From the NCBI GenBank assembly GCA_963704545.1, contig OY969915.1, forward strand, positions 1,612,001 through 1,676,000: a stretch of 64,000 nucleotides of DNA, written 5' to 3'. The stretch is from VRUE01 sp963704545 (GTDB lineage: Bacteria; Actinomycetota; Thermoleophilia; Solirubrobacterales; 70-9). The translations under genes and the position numbers were made by a program. Shown here one piece after another: positions 37,166 through 46,012 of the stretch (positions within the stretch are counted from its first letter, which is position 1; the number at the start of each line of letters is the position of its first letter). The notes beneath the pieces were generated by a model. It had not been told where the DNA came from, made no database searches, and saw only the letters and a program-made list of their open reading frames with translations.

Positions 37166-39643
37166 GTGGCGGAGACCCTGCGCGCATACAAGGCCGAGCC
37201 CTACTCCTATGAGGAGGCGAGGGAGCTTTCGGCTGAGCTGAGTCTGAGTGAGCCGGTGGCGATCGCCCTGGTCCGGCGCGGATATCGCACCCCTGAGGAA
37301 GCTCGGGCCTTTCTCGACGCCGACGAGTCGCACGACCCGGGTGAGTTCAGGTCGATGGCGACGGTGGTTGACCAGGTGCGTGGCGCGATCAAGGCGGGTC
37401 GCCGGATCACGGTGCACGGCGACTTCGACGTCGACGGGGTCTGCGCGACCTCGATCCTCGTCGGCACGCTGCGCGAGCTTGGCGCTGAGTGTGACTGGCT
37501 GATCCCGGATCGGATGGCCGACGGGTACGGGTTGAGTGAGGAGAACGTACGCAGGCTGGCCGAGCGGGACACCTCGCTGATCGTCACCGTCGACTGCGGA
37601 ATCACAGCCGTGGAGGAGGTGAAGCTTGCGGCCGAGCTCGGGATGGACGTGATAGTCACCGATCACCACCAGCCTGGAGACGAGCTTCCGGATTGCCCGA
37701 TCCTGCACCCGACGGTCGACGGCTACCCGTTCGAGGATCTTTGCGGCACCGCTGTTGCTTGGAAGCTGAGTTGCGCGTTGCGGGGTGGGGCGTCGGGGGC
37801 GGGGTCTCCGGGCCGGCATTCGCCGGGAGTTCCCGGAGACCCCGCCCCCGACGCCCTTGCCGACCTCGACCTCGTTGCTTTGGCGACAGTTGCCGATGTG
37901 GTGCCTCTGGTTGGTGAGAATCGGTCCCTGGTCAAGCGGGGACTGGAGGAGGTGCGTAGGGCCAAGCGACCTGGGATGCGGGCTTTGCTTGCTGCAGCTA
38001 AATGCGATCCAGGCCAGCTGGATGAGGGGGATCTGGCGTTCAGGTTGGGGCCGCGGATCAATGCTGCGGGGAGGCTTTATCGGGCGGATGCAGGGGTTGA
38101 GCTGTTTCTGACCGAGGACGCGGGACGGGCTGAGGAGATTGCGGTTGAGCTGAGCCGGGCCAATGGGGAGCGGCGGGCGACGGAGCGGGAGGTTGCCAAT
38201 GAGGCCGAGGCGGCGTTGCGGGAGCTGCCGGAGCACCTGCGGGAGGCGCCTGGGCTGGTGCTTGCGGGTGAGGGGTGGCACCCGGGCGTGATCGGGATCG
38301 TTGCTTCGCGGCTGGTCGAGAAGCACCACCGGCCTGTGGTGGTGATTTCGCTCGATGGGGAGGGGGGAGGCCGCGGTTCGGGGCGGAGCATCTCCGGGTT
38401 CGATTTGCTTGCCGGGCTCGAGGCCTGTTCGGAGCATCTGGGGCAGTTCGGGGGGCACAAGGCGGCGGCTGGGCTGGAGTTGGAGGAGAGTCAGCTCGGT
38501 GCCTTTCGCGAGGCGTTTGCGGCCCATGCGGCGAGCGTGCTTGGGCCCGAGGACCTGAAGCGGACCGAGCGAATCGATGCGATGGTCGGGGGAGCCTCGA
38601 TCGGTCTGGATCTGGCTGAGGAGTTGCGCCAGCTGGCGCCGTTTGGGATGGGCAATCCCGGCGTGCGGTTGCTTGTGCCGTCGGCCCGGGTCAGGGACGT
38701 GCGTTCGATCGGGGAGGGCAAGCACGCGCGCTTCAGCCTGCACAGCGGCGCCCACCGCGCGCTCGGGGTCGCCTTTGGGCGACCCACGCTCGGGGTCGGA
38801 GAGGAGGACCTGGTCGACGTCGCCGTGCGGCTCGAGGTGAATAGGTGGAATGGGGCGGTCGAGCCGCAGGTGGTCCTGCGCGAGGTCTATCCCCGCGACA
38901 CCTGTGCGGATTCCGTCGAGGCGGAAGAGTGGTGGCAGCGCTTCGAGGCAGAGGCGGCGCTGGACCCCGGCGAGTGGCCGCCCGTTCACGAGCCCTCGCC
39001 GGAAGTCCACGAGCGCCGGGTCCTCGTCAGCACCAACGCCCCCGCCGCGGTGGTGGGGGAGCTGGCCTCCAGCGGGGAGAGCGTCCTTGCCCTCTGCGCC
39101 GATGCCGCGCTGCGGGCGGGCATGGCTCGCGAGGGGCTGAGCCTGGCGGACTACCTCGAGCTGGAACGCGATCCCGGGCTGCCTGCCCCCTTCACGCACG
39201 TCGTCCTCGTCGACCCGCCGCCCTTTGCGCACCTGGCCGGGCTGGCCTCGCGGGCGACCGCGGAGGGCCGCTACCTACACCGGGCCTGGGGCGAGGCGGA
39301 GTGGCGCTTCGCCCTCAGCGCGATCGGCGAGCAGTTCGCCCGGCGCCCGGCGCTCATCGCCGCCTTCCGCGACCTGCGCGAGGCGGGCGCGGCGAGCGGC
39401 GAGGACCTGCGCGAGGCGTTGCGGGGGAGTGGCCCGCACCCGCGGCGGGCCGAGACCGCCGCCCGCTGCTTCCGCGTCCTCTCCGAGCTCGGCCTGGTGC
39501 AGGGAGCGCCGGACGGCGGCGCGGGTGAGGTCGGGGTCGTATCCTCAGAGGGGACCGATCTCGAGCGCTCGGCGTCGTTTCGCGCCTACAGCGCCCGCTA
39601 TCAGGAGGCAAGCCAATTCCTCGAAGGACAGAGACAGCCGTAG
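37166..39643 (+). CDS. recJ: Single-stranded-DNA exonuclease RecJ
   Basis: 825 aa, longer than E. coli RecJ. DHH phosphoesterase motifs: ITVHGDFDVDGVCATSILVG, SLIVTVDCGITAVEE, VIVTDHHQPGDELPD, and LVALATVADVVPLVGENR. The DHHA1 part includes GWHPGVIGIVASRLVEKHHRPVVVIS and GRSISGFDLLAGLEAC...FGGHKAAAGL. An OB domain follows, then a C-terminal extension of about 250 residues. A perfect hairpin (37788-37856) adds 23 residues in frame in the linker before ADLDLVALATVADVV. From about 37900 to 38700 codon use shifts to more G/T-ending codons than in neighbouring genes. rel starts 32 bases after the stop. Confidence 0.93.
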   Translation: MAETLRAYKAEPYSYEEARELSAELSLSEPVAIALVRRGYRTPEEARAFLDADESHDPGEFRSMATVVDQVRGAIKAGRRITVHGDFDVDGVCATSILVGTLRELGAECDWLIPDRMADGYGLSEENVRRLAERDTSLIVTVDCGITAVEEVKLAAELGMDVIVTDHHQPGDELPDCPILHPTVDGYPFEDLCGTAVAWKLSCALRGGASGAGSPGRHSPGVPGDPAPDALADLDLVALATVADVVPLVGENRSLVKRGLEEVRRAKRPGMRALLAAAKCDPGQLDEGDLAFRLGPRINAAGRLYRADAGVELFLTEDAGRAEEIAVELSRANGERRATEREVANEAEAALRELPEHLREAPGLVLAGEGWHPGVIGIVASRLVEKHHRPVVVISLDGEGGGRGSGRSISGFDLLAGLEACSEHLGQFGGHKAAAGLELEESQLGAFREAFAAHAASVLGPEDLKRTERIDAMVGGASIGLDLAEELRQLAPFGMGNPGVRLLVPSARVRDVRSIGEGKHARFSLHSGAHRALGVAFGRPTLGVGEEDLVDVAVRLEVNRWNGAVEPQVVLREVYPRDTCADSVEAEEWWQRFEAEAALDPGEWPPVHEPSPEVHERRVLVSTNAPAAVVGELASSGESVLALCADAALRAGMAREGLSLADYLELERDPGLPAPFTHVVLVDPPPFAHLAGLASRATAEGRYLHRAWGEAEWRFALSAIGEQFARRPALIAAFRDLREAGAASGEDLREALRGSGPHPRRAETAARCFRVLSELGLVQGAPDGGAGEVGVVSSEGTDLERSASFRAYSARYQEASQFLEGQRQP
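37788..37856 (+). repeat. Variable-arm hairpin, family C, copy 3, inside recJ
   Basis: Perfect 25-bp arms (37788-37812, 37832-37856) enclose loop CCGGCATTCGCCGGGAGTT. The total of 69 bases is 23 codons, keeping the recJ frame open as GAGSPGRHSPGVPGDPAPD-like sequence in a non-conserved linker. The loop matches the copy at 37051-37069 with two differences, while the arm sequences differ. Confidence 0.88.
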
Positions 39644-39675
39644 CGAACCAGGGGCTCCTGGGCGACCTCTTCGCC

Positions 39676-41886
39676 GTGGTCGAGGAGTTCGACTCCCTGC
39701 CGGGCGAGAACGGCGACGGCGATGGCGCCGCCGAGCGGGTCGCCACATCGCCGGCGCCGGACGTCGACCGCGAGGCGATCACACGCGCCTTCGACTTCGC
39801 CTGCGATCGCCACGCCGACCAGCTGCGGCGCTCGGGCGACGAGTTCATCACCCACCCGGTGGGTGTCGCCCAGATCTGCGCCGGGATGCGGCTCGACACC
39901 CAGACCCTCTGCGCGGCGCTCCTGCACGACACCGTCGAGGACACCAGTGCCAGCCTCGGGGAGATCGAGTCGGAGTTCGGCGCCGAGATAGCGCAGCTCG
40001 TCGACGGCGTCACCAAGCTGACAGGGATCACCTTCGAGAGTCGCGACGAGCGCCAAGCCGAGAACTACCGGAAGATGATGGTGGCGATGGCCACCGACGT
40101 CAGGGTGATCCTGATCAAGCTGGCCGACCGTCTCCACAACATGCGCACGCTCGGCGCGCTGCCGAAGCAGAAGCAGCTGGCCAAGGCGCGCGAGACGCTG
40201 GAGATCTACGCCCCGCTGGCCCACCGGCTGGGGATCCACGCGATCAAGTGGGAGCTGGAGGACCTCGCCTTCGCCACCCTGCATCCGCGCAAGTACACCG
40301 AGATCAAGCAGCTCGTCGCCCAGCAGCGCGACGAGCGCGAGAGCTATGTCGAGGACGCCGGCAGCTTCCTCGCCGGCGAGCTGCTCCAGGTCGGGATCGA
40401 GGCCGAGATCTCCGGCCGGGCCAAGCACTTCTACTCGATCTACACGAAGATGACCAAGAAGGGGCGCGAGTTCAACGAGATCTTCGACCTCACGGCGATG
40501 CGCGTGATCGTCGGTTCGGTCAAGGACTGCTACGGCGCGATCGGCGTCATCCACTCGCTCTGGAAGCCGCTGCCCGGTCGCTTCAAGGACTGGGTCGCGA
40601 TGCCGAAGGCGAACATGTACCAGGCGCTGCACACGACCGTGATCGGGCCCGAGGGCAAGCCGCTGGAGATTCAGATCCGCACCGAGGAGATGCACAAGCT
40701 CGCCGAGTACGGGATCGCCGCCCACGTCGCCTACAAGGAGGGCAAGGTCGAGGATCCGCAGCGGGAGAAGATGACCTGGCTGCGGCAGCTGGTCGAGTCC
40801 GAGGGGGACCAGGACCCGGCCGAGTTCCTCGAGTCGCTGAAGGTCGACCTCTTCGAGGAAGAGGTGTTCGTCTTCACGCCGAAGGGCGAGGTGAAGAACC
40901 TCTCCGCCGGCTCGACCCCGCTCGACTTCGCCTACGCGGTCCACACCGACGTCGGCCACGCCTGCGTCGGCGCCAAGGTCAACGGCTCGATCGTGCCCCT
41001 GCACTACCAGCTGCGCTCCGGTGACATCGTCGAGGTGCTGACCGCGAAGCAGAAGCGCGGTCCCTCGCGCGACTGGCTGAAGCTGGTGCGGACCAGCCGC
41101 GCCCGGAACAAGATCCGCGCCTTCTTCAAGGAGGAGAGCCGCGAGGACGCCGAGCGCAAGGGACGCGAAGGTCTCGAGGAAGCCCTGCGCACGCGCGGCC
41201 TGCCGATGCAGAAAGTGGCCGCCTCGCCGCTGCTCGTCGACGTGATCCGCGAGATGGGCTTCCGCAAGGCGACCGAGTTCTACATCGCCCTCGGCCAGGG
41301 CAAGGTCTCGACCAAGGCGGTCGCCAACAAGCTGATGCAGCGGCTGAAAGAGGGGGAGGCGGTCGAGGAGGCAGATCCGCTCGGCCTCTCCAGCCACCGC
41401 GAGGACAAGGCGCGGCGCACCAAGGACGCCGCCAACTTCGGGATCAAGGTGAAGGGGGCCCCCACCAACGTCGCCGTGCGCCTTGCCAAGTGCTGCCGGC
41501 CGGTCCCCGGCGACGAGATCGCCGGCTACGTCTCCCTCGGCCGCGGGATCACGATCCACCGCAACGACTGCAAGAACATGAAGGCACTGAAGCGGGCGCC
41601 CGAACGCTTCGTCGACGTCGGCTGGGACGGCGACAACGAGTCCTCATACCGGGTCGAGCTGCAGATCGACGCCTACGATCGCACTCGCCTGCTGGAGGAC
41701 CTCTCGCGCACCTTCGCGGAGGCCGGGATCAACATCCTCGGCGCCAGCTGCACGACCAGGCACCCGATGGTGAAAAACCGCTTCGTGGTCGAGGTGGGCG
41801 ACACCGAGCAGCTGAAGGCGTGCATCTCCCGCCTGCGCAACGTCGAGAGCGTTTTCGACGCCTACCGGATAACTCCGGCCGCCTGA
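39676..41886 (+). CDS. rel: Bifunctional (p)ppGpp synthetase/hydrolase (Rel/SpoT)
   Basis: 736 aa long RelA-SpoT homologue. The HD hydrolase domain is intact: FACDRHADQLRRSGDEFITHPVGVAQICAGM, AALLHDTVEDT and KLADRLHNMRTL. The synthetase domain has RAKHFYSIYTKM, FDLTAMRVIV and PLEIQIRTEEMHKLAEYGIAAH. A TGS domain (VFVFTPKGEVKNLSAGSTPLDFAYAVHTDVGH), a helical/zinc-finger region (VRLAKCCRPVPGDEIAGYVS, with CC and HRNDC) and an ACT domain follow. It should both make and degrade the stringent-response alarmone. No ATG exists near the start; GTG 39676 is the best codon, so the exact N-terminus is uncertain by a few residues. Confidence 0.95.
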   Translation: MVEEFDSLPGENGDGDGAAERVATSPAPDVDREAITRAFDFACDRHADQLRRSGDEFITHPVGVAQICAGMRLDTQTLCAALLHDTVEDTSASLGEIESEFGAEIAQLVDGVTKLTGITFESRDERQAENYRKMMVAMATDVRVILIKLADRLHNMRTLGALPKQKQLAKARETLEIYAPLAHRLGIHAIKWELEDLAFATLHPRKYTEIKQLVAQQRDERESYVEDAGSFLAGELLQVGIEAEISGRAKHFYSIYTKMTKKGREFNEIFDLTAMRVIVGSVKDCYGAIGVIHSLWKPLPGRFKDWVAMPKANMYQALHTTVIGPEGKPLEIQIRTEEMHKLAEYGIAAHVAYKEGKVEDPQREKMTWLRQLVESEGDQDPAEFLESLKVDLFEEEVFVFTPKGEVKNLSAGSTPLDFAYAVHTDVGHACVGAKVNGSIVPLHYQLRSGDIVEVLTAKQKRGPSRDWLKLVRTSRARNKIRAFFKEESREDAERKGREGLEEALRTRGLPMQKVAASPLLVDVIREMGFRKATEFYIALGQGKVSTKAVANKLMQRLKEGEAVEEADPLGLSSHREDKARRTKDAANFGIKVKGAPTNVAVRLAKCCRPVPGDEIAGYVSLGRGITIHRNDCKNMKALKRAPERFVDVGWDGDNESSYRVELQIDAYDRTRLLEDLSRTFAEAGINILGASCTTRHPMVKNRFVVEVGDTEQLKACISRLRNVESVFDAYRITPAA

Positions 41887-41889
41887 GCG

Positions 41890-42870
41890 TCAGGAGACCA
41901 CTGTGAGCGCGCCGGGGTCGACCTTGAGCGTCAGCTCGGTCTTCTCGCCGATGTAGTCGCCGTCGACCTGGATCGGGAAGGGCCGCAGAACCCCGTCCCT
42001 GGTCTCGGAGATCGAGCTGATGGTCGCCTCGGAGATGCCCGCGAAGTGCTCGATCTGGCGGTGCTTGGCCGCCGGACCGTGCTCACCGAAGAGTCGGGCG
42101 ATCAGGGTTGGCATATCGCGCGCCGCGGCGCGCTTGAGCACGCCGAGGGCCAGTGTGCCGTCGTCGATCGAGACATCCTCGCAGACCCTAACCGGGCTGC
42201 TGGCGAAGTAGGTGAAGGGGTCGGAGTTCTGGGCCAGAGCGGTTACGCCCTCGGCTTCGCCGCCGCCGCTGGTCCGCACCCGCATCCGCACCGGGTTGAT
42301 CAGGTAGGAGCGGTAGAAGGCCGAGACGGTCGCCCAAGTGTAGTAGTAGGGCCCGGCCCGGGACTTCAGCTTCGGGTGCGCGTCGACCCGCTTGACCACG
42401 GTGGCGTCGATCCCGACCCCACAGGAGAAGACGAAGTGGCGTCCGTCAGCCATGCCGAGGTCGATCTTGCGCGGCTGCCACTCGTCGACCATCGCAAGCA
42501 GGTGCTCGGTTGCGTCGACCACGTCGTTGGGGATGCCCAGTGTGCGGCAGACCACGTTGGTGGAGCCCCCCGGCAGGACCGAGACCGGCACGTCTGTCCC
42601 CGCCAGTCCGTTGGCGACCTCGTTCAGCGTCCCGTCCCCGCCGAAGGCGACGACGATGTCGTAGCCGTGGTCCCGAACCTCCCGTCCGATCTCGGTCGCG
42701 TGGTTCTGCGCCTCGGTGTCGACGGTCTCGACCTCGTAGCGCCCCTGCAGCGCGTAGACCACGAGGTTCTTCAGCCGGTCAGACACGGTCGTCGCGTACG
42801 GATTGACGATGAGCAGCATCCGCTTCTTGGCAGAGCGTTTCGGTCTTCTGGAGCGGATTCGGCTGGTCAT
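41890..42870 (-). CDS. Diacylglycerol kinase-like (YegS/DgkB) lipid kinase
   Basis: 326 aa. The catalytic domain has MLLIVNPYATTVSDRL, the nucleotide loop YDIVVAFGGDGTLNEVANGLAGT and VSVLPGGSTNVVCRTLGIP. The second domain has FSCGVGIDATVVKRVD and ends with PFPIQVDGDYIGEKTELTLKVDPGAL. It probably phosphorylates diacylglycerol or a related lipid. The first ~16 residues are Arg/Lys-rich. I use ATG 42870; the longer open frame upstream lacks similarity. It converges on rel, with stops four bases apart. Confidence 0.87.
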   Translation of the reverse strand: MTSRIRSRRPKRSAKKRMLLIVNPYATTVSDRLKNLVVYALQGRYEVETVDTEAQNHATEIGREVRDHGYDIVVAFGGDGTLNEVANGLAGTDVPVSVLPGGSTNVVCRTLGIPNDVVDATEHLLAMVDEWQPRKIDLGMADGRHFVFSCGVGIDATVVKRVDAHPKLKSRAGPYYYTWATVSAFYRSYLINPVRMRVRTSGGGEAEGVTALAQNSDPFTYFASSPVRVCEDVSIDDGTLALGVLKRAAARDMPTLIARLFGEHGPAAKHRQIEHFAGISEATISSISETRDGVLRPFPIQVDGDYIGEKTELTLKVDPGALTVVS

Positions 42871-42898
42871 CGAGAGGCGGCCTTTTACAAGAATTTCC

Positions 42899-42927
42899 TT
42901 GACTATTGACCGGTGGGCTGGTAGGAG
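42899..42927 (+). promoter_or_regulatory. Promoter of secreted-protein gene
   Basis: TTGACT (42899-42904), a 17-base spacer, then TAGGAG (42922-42927). It lies upstream of ATG 43011 and would give a leader of roughly 75 bases. The -10 is imperfect. Confidence 0.4.
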
Positions 42928-43010
42928 CACAACCTATCCAGTCAAGGCGAGGGTCGGCCTTCCGGCTGCCTCCGCATATCCCGGCGACTTCTCGCCGGAG
43001 GGAGATTCCC

Positions 43011-43625
43011 ATGATCAGATCATTCAGCCTGGCAGTGATGCTGGTGCTCGTTGCTGCGGCCTTCGTTGGGGTCGCACCTACTGGGGCGGCCGTCCATGTC
43101 GAAAGCTGCATGGAAAAAGAAAAAGAATGCAAAACCGCGAGTGTGGGCACCACGTACGTAACGACGTCAAAAGACTTCGTGATCGAAGAAGGCGAAGAAG
43201 TCCTGGACGAATGCGAATTGGAAACGACTCACAAAGTGACTGATCCCACCAGCGAAAGCGCCGAAGACCCCATCGAGGTGACAACGACCGGAGCGACGTT
43301 CTCGAACTGCAGTGGTAGCGAGGGGGAACTCGAACCAACCGGCCTGCCCTGGAAATCGACGACTACTGAATCCAAATGGAATGAAACGCACACAGTCGAG
43401 TTGTTTGGTTACGGTTTCAAAGGGAACAGCTGCGAGTGGGTTCTGGAAGCACCGAACCATTTAGTGCACGAGAACACGGATACCCGCTTTGTCACTGGCT
43501 ACATGAGAGGAGCAGGCAGCGTTTGGTGCGCCGTTTTCCGCTTACTCACGGTGGGTCACACTTTAGCGATGGGTAACGTCAGTGACCCGAACTTAACGGG
43601 AGCGAAAGACGTCATAGTCAACTAG
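43011..43625 (+). CDS. Secreted protein of unknown function, atypical codon use
   Basis: 204 aa. The signal peptide is IRSFSLAVMLVLVAAAFVGVAPTGAA. The mature part is rich in Thr, Glu and Cys (VESCMEKEKECKTA, EVLDECELETTHKVTDP, TTTGATFSNCSGSEGELEPTGLPWKS, GNSCEWVLEAPN, GAGSVWCAVF). Seven or so cysteines suggest disulfides. Homologous hypothetical proteins occur in Solirubrobacterales as I recall. Codons such as GAA, AAA, ACG and TTA are much more frequent than in neighbouring genes, giving visibly lower GC. ATG 43011 has a GGAGGGAGA Shine-Dalgarno. It converges on the MBL gene. Confidence 0.72.
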   Translation: MIRSFSLAVMLVLVAAAFVGVAPTGAAVHVESCMEKEKECKTASVGTTYVTTSKDFVIEEGEEVLDECELETTHKVTDPTSESAEDPIEVTTTGATFSNCSGSEGELEPTGLPWKSTTTESKWNETHTVELFGYGFKGNSCEWVLEAPNHLVHENTDTRFVTGYMRGAGSVWCAVFRLLTVGHTLAMGNVSDPNLTGAKDVIVN

Positions 43626-43628
43626 GAA

Positions 43629-44633
43629 TCAGGAAATGATCTCGTAGCGGATTACGTCACCGTCATCCAGCTCTCGCACCCGACCTTCGTTGACGAGGAG
43701 GTCGGCGTGGCCGATCACCTCGGAGAGGGTGAGGAAGGCTTGGGTGACGGCGACGTTGCCCCAGATCGCCTGGGCCAGCTCGTAGCCACTGCGCGCCTGC
43801 TCGGCGATCAGCTTGTAGATCTTCTCCTTGCGCCGCTCGTGGCCGGCGATGCGGCTGTCGATCAGGGCGACGTGGTCGGTTACCGGCTCGCCGTGGCCGG
43901 AGAGGACGATCTCGGCAGGCATCTCGCGCGTCTTGCGCATCGACTCGATGTAGGTGACGAGGGCCTGGGGGCGCTCGTTGGACCCGTCGAGCGGTGGGGA
44001 GATCAGGGGATTCGAGGAGATGTGGGCGATCAGGTGGTCGGCGGCGATCAGGATCCTGCGCTCCTCGTCCCAGAAAATCGTGTCGGAAGGGCTGTGCCCG
44101 GGGCGATGGATCGCCTGCAGGGTCCGGTCCCGGAAGGCAACCTCCTCGCCGTCGGCAAGCGGTTTCGTGACCGTCACCTGAGAGCCCCAGGCGCGGAAGC
44201 TGCGCGAGACGCTTCGCAGCGCCGCCGTGACCTCCTCAGGAATGCCGTTGCGCAGCATCAGCTCAACGGCGAAGCGGTCCTCGGCCTCGGCATCCTCGTC
44301 GAAGTTCGCCAACCGGTCGCTGGCGATGCCGAGCGCCGCCACCTCGGCGCCGGAGCGCTGGACGACGATCTCGACCAGGCCGAGGTGGTCGATGTGCTGG
44401 TGGGTGACGATGACGAGCTCGAGGTCGTCGATCGAGTGGCCGCGCTCTCCCAGCTGGGACTGCAGCTCGTCCAGTGCCTTGCCCGAGTTGGGCCCGGTGT
44501 CGACCAGGGTCAGCGGATCGTCCTCGAGCAGGTAGCAGTTGACCCGCCCGACGGCGAAGGGAGTGGGTATGCGCAGGCGGTGGATGCCGGCCAGCGCCGC
44601 CTGCTCCAGCGCCTGTTCGGGGGTGAGCGTCAT
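43629..44633 (-). CDS. Metallo-beta-lactamase-fold hydrolase
   Basis: 334 aa. MBL motifs: LVDTGPNSGKALDEL, LVIVTHQHIDHLGLVEIV (HxHxDH), IHRPGHSPSDTIFWDEERRILIAADHLI and LSGHGEPVTDH. The C-terminal helical part (IAGHERRKEKIYKLIAEQ..TAYELA-like) is of the LACTB2/glyoxalase II-like type that hydrolyses thioesters or acts on RNA. The substrate is undetermined. ATG 44633 overlaps the phosphomannomutase stop (ATGA), so it is the last gene of a four-gene leftward operon. Confidence 0.85.
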   Translation of the reverse strand: MTLTPEQALEQAALAGIHRLRIPTPFAVGRVNCYLLEDDPLTLVDTGPNSGKALDELQSQLGERGHSIDDLELVIVTHQHIDHLGLVEIVVQRSGAEVAALGIASDRLANFDEDAEAEDRFAVELMLRNGIPEEVTAALRSVSRSFRAWGSQVTVTKPLADGEEVAFRDRTLQAIHRPGHSPSDTIFWDEERRILIAADHLIAHISSNPLISPPLDGSNERPQALVTYIESMRKTREMPAEIVLSGHGEPVTDHVALIDSRIAGHERRKEKIYKLIAEQARSGYELAQAIWGNVAVTQAFLTLSEVIGHADLLVNEGRVRELDDGDVIRYEIIS

Positions 44634-46012
44634 GCCCGGATGAGCCCCAGGACCTCGTCGCGCCTGGCCTCCATGTCCTCACGCGAGATCAGCGACTCGA
44701 GGTTGAGCCGCAGCAGCGGCTCGGTGTTGGAGGGGCGGACGTTGAAGTGCCACTCGGGATAGTCGACCGAGACGCCGTCGAGGGTCGCCTGCTCGCCGTC
44801 GCCATAGCGCTCGGCGATCTCGGCCATCTTCGCCTCCTGGTCGGCGACTTCGGAGTTGATCTCGCCGGAGATGAAGTAGCGCGAGCGGAACTCGGCCATC
44901 AGCTCGGCGAGCGAACGGTCCTCGACGGAGAGCAGCTCCAGCATCAGCAGCGCCGGGAGCGTGCCCGAGTCGGCGCACCAGAAGTCGCGGAAGTAGTAGT
45001 GACCGGAGACCTCGCCGCCGAACGCCGCGCCCTCCTCGCGCATCCGCTTCTTGAAGAAGGCGTGACCGACCCGGGAGAGGGCGGAGCGCCCTCCGTCGGC
45101 GGCGACCAGGTCCGGAACTGCGCGGCTGGAGCGGGGGTCGTAGAGGATCGTCGCCCCCGGGTTCTTCGCCAGCGCCGCCCGGGCGAGCAGGGCGCAGATG
45201 AAGTCGCCGTCGCAGAACTCGCCGGTTCCGTCGATGAAGAAGCAGCGATCGGCGTCGCCGTCCCAGGCGATGCCGAGGTCGGCCCCGGAGCCGCGCACGC
45301 GCTCCATGATCATCGCCCGGTTCTCGGGCAGCAGGGGGTTGGGCTCGTGATCGGGGAACTCGCCGTCGGGCGTGAAGTACATCTCCTCCAGGTCGAGGCC
45401 GAGCTCGTGCAGGGTCGGCCCGACCATCGGGCCCGCCATCCCGTTGCCGCCGTCGACGACCACCTTCATCGGCGCCACCTTCGCCGGGTCGACGAACGAG
45501 AGCGCGTGGGCGCGGTACTCCTCCCAGACGTCGACCTCCTCCAGTGAGCCGCCTCCGGGAGCATGGCCGAGCCCCGCTTCGATCTCGCGCTGGACGTCGC
45601 CGATGCCGGCGTCGCCGGAGAACGCCAGCGCTCCCTCGCGAACCAGCTTGACACCGGTGTAGGCCTTGGGGTTGTGCGAGGCGGTGACCATCGCGCCGCC
45701 GTCCAGCTCGCGCGAGCCGACGAGGAAGTAGAGCATCTCGGTCGCGACCATCCCGGCATCGAGCACCGTTGCGCCCTCGAAGATCAGCCCGTCCCGCAGC
45801 TCCGCCGCCATCGCAGGCGCGGTGAGGCGCATGTCGCGGCCGAGCCCCACCCGGAGATCGCCCGGCTGCTTGCCCCGCAGCCGTGCCAGCACGCGGACGA
45901 AGGCGCGCCCGATCGCGTGCGCGGTCGTCTCGTCCATCTCGGATCCGTGCAGGCCGCGAATGTCGTAGGCCTTGAAGATCCCGGGGGGCGCGAGGGCGGG
46001 TTGCTCGCTCAA
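44630..46012 (-). CDS. manB: Phosphomannomutase/phosphoglucomutase
   Basis: 460 aa alpha-D-phosphohexomutase. It has IFKAYDIRGLHGSEMDE, active phosphoserine loop GAMVTASHNPKAYTGVKLV, metal-binding loop GIAWDGDADRCFFIDGTG, sugar loop GGEVSGHYYFRDFWCADSG and C-terminal phosphate-binding RPSNTEPLLRLNLES. It interconverts mannose (or glucose) 6- and 1-phosphate for nucleotide-sugar synthesis. The start is TTG 46012, overlapping the HIT stop (TTGA) with AAGGGAG upstream. Its product feeds sugar-nucleotide pathways such as the cytidylyltransferase gene nearby. Confidence 0.93.
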   Translation of the reverse strand: MSEQPALAPPGIFKAYDIRGLHGSEMDETTAHAIGRAFVRVLARLRGKQPGDLRVGLGRDMRLTAPAMAAELRDGLIFEGATVLDAGMVATEMLYFLVGSRELDGGAMVTASHNPKAYTGVKLVREGALAFSGDAGIGDVQREIEAGLGHAPGGGSLEEVDVWEEYRAHALSFVDPAKVAPMKVVVDGGNGMAGPMVGPTLHELGLDLEEMYFTPDGEFPDHEPNPLLPENRAMIMERVRGSGADLGIAWDGDADRCFFIDGTGEFCDGDFICALLARAALAKNPGATILYDPRSSRAVPDLVAADGGRSALSRVGHAFFKKRMREEGAAFGGEVSGHYYFRDFWCADSGTLPALLMLELLSVEDRSLAELMAEFRSRYFISGEINSEVADQEAKMAEIAERYGDGEQATLDGVSVDYPEWHFNVRPSNTEPLLRLNLESLISREDMEARRDEVLGLIRA

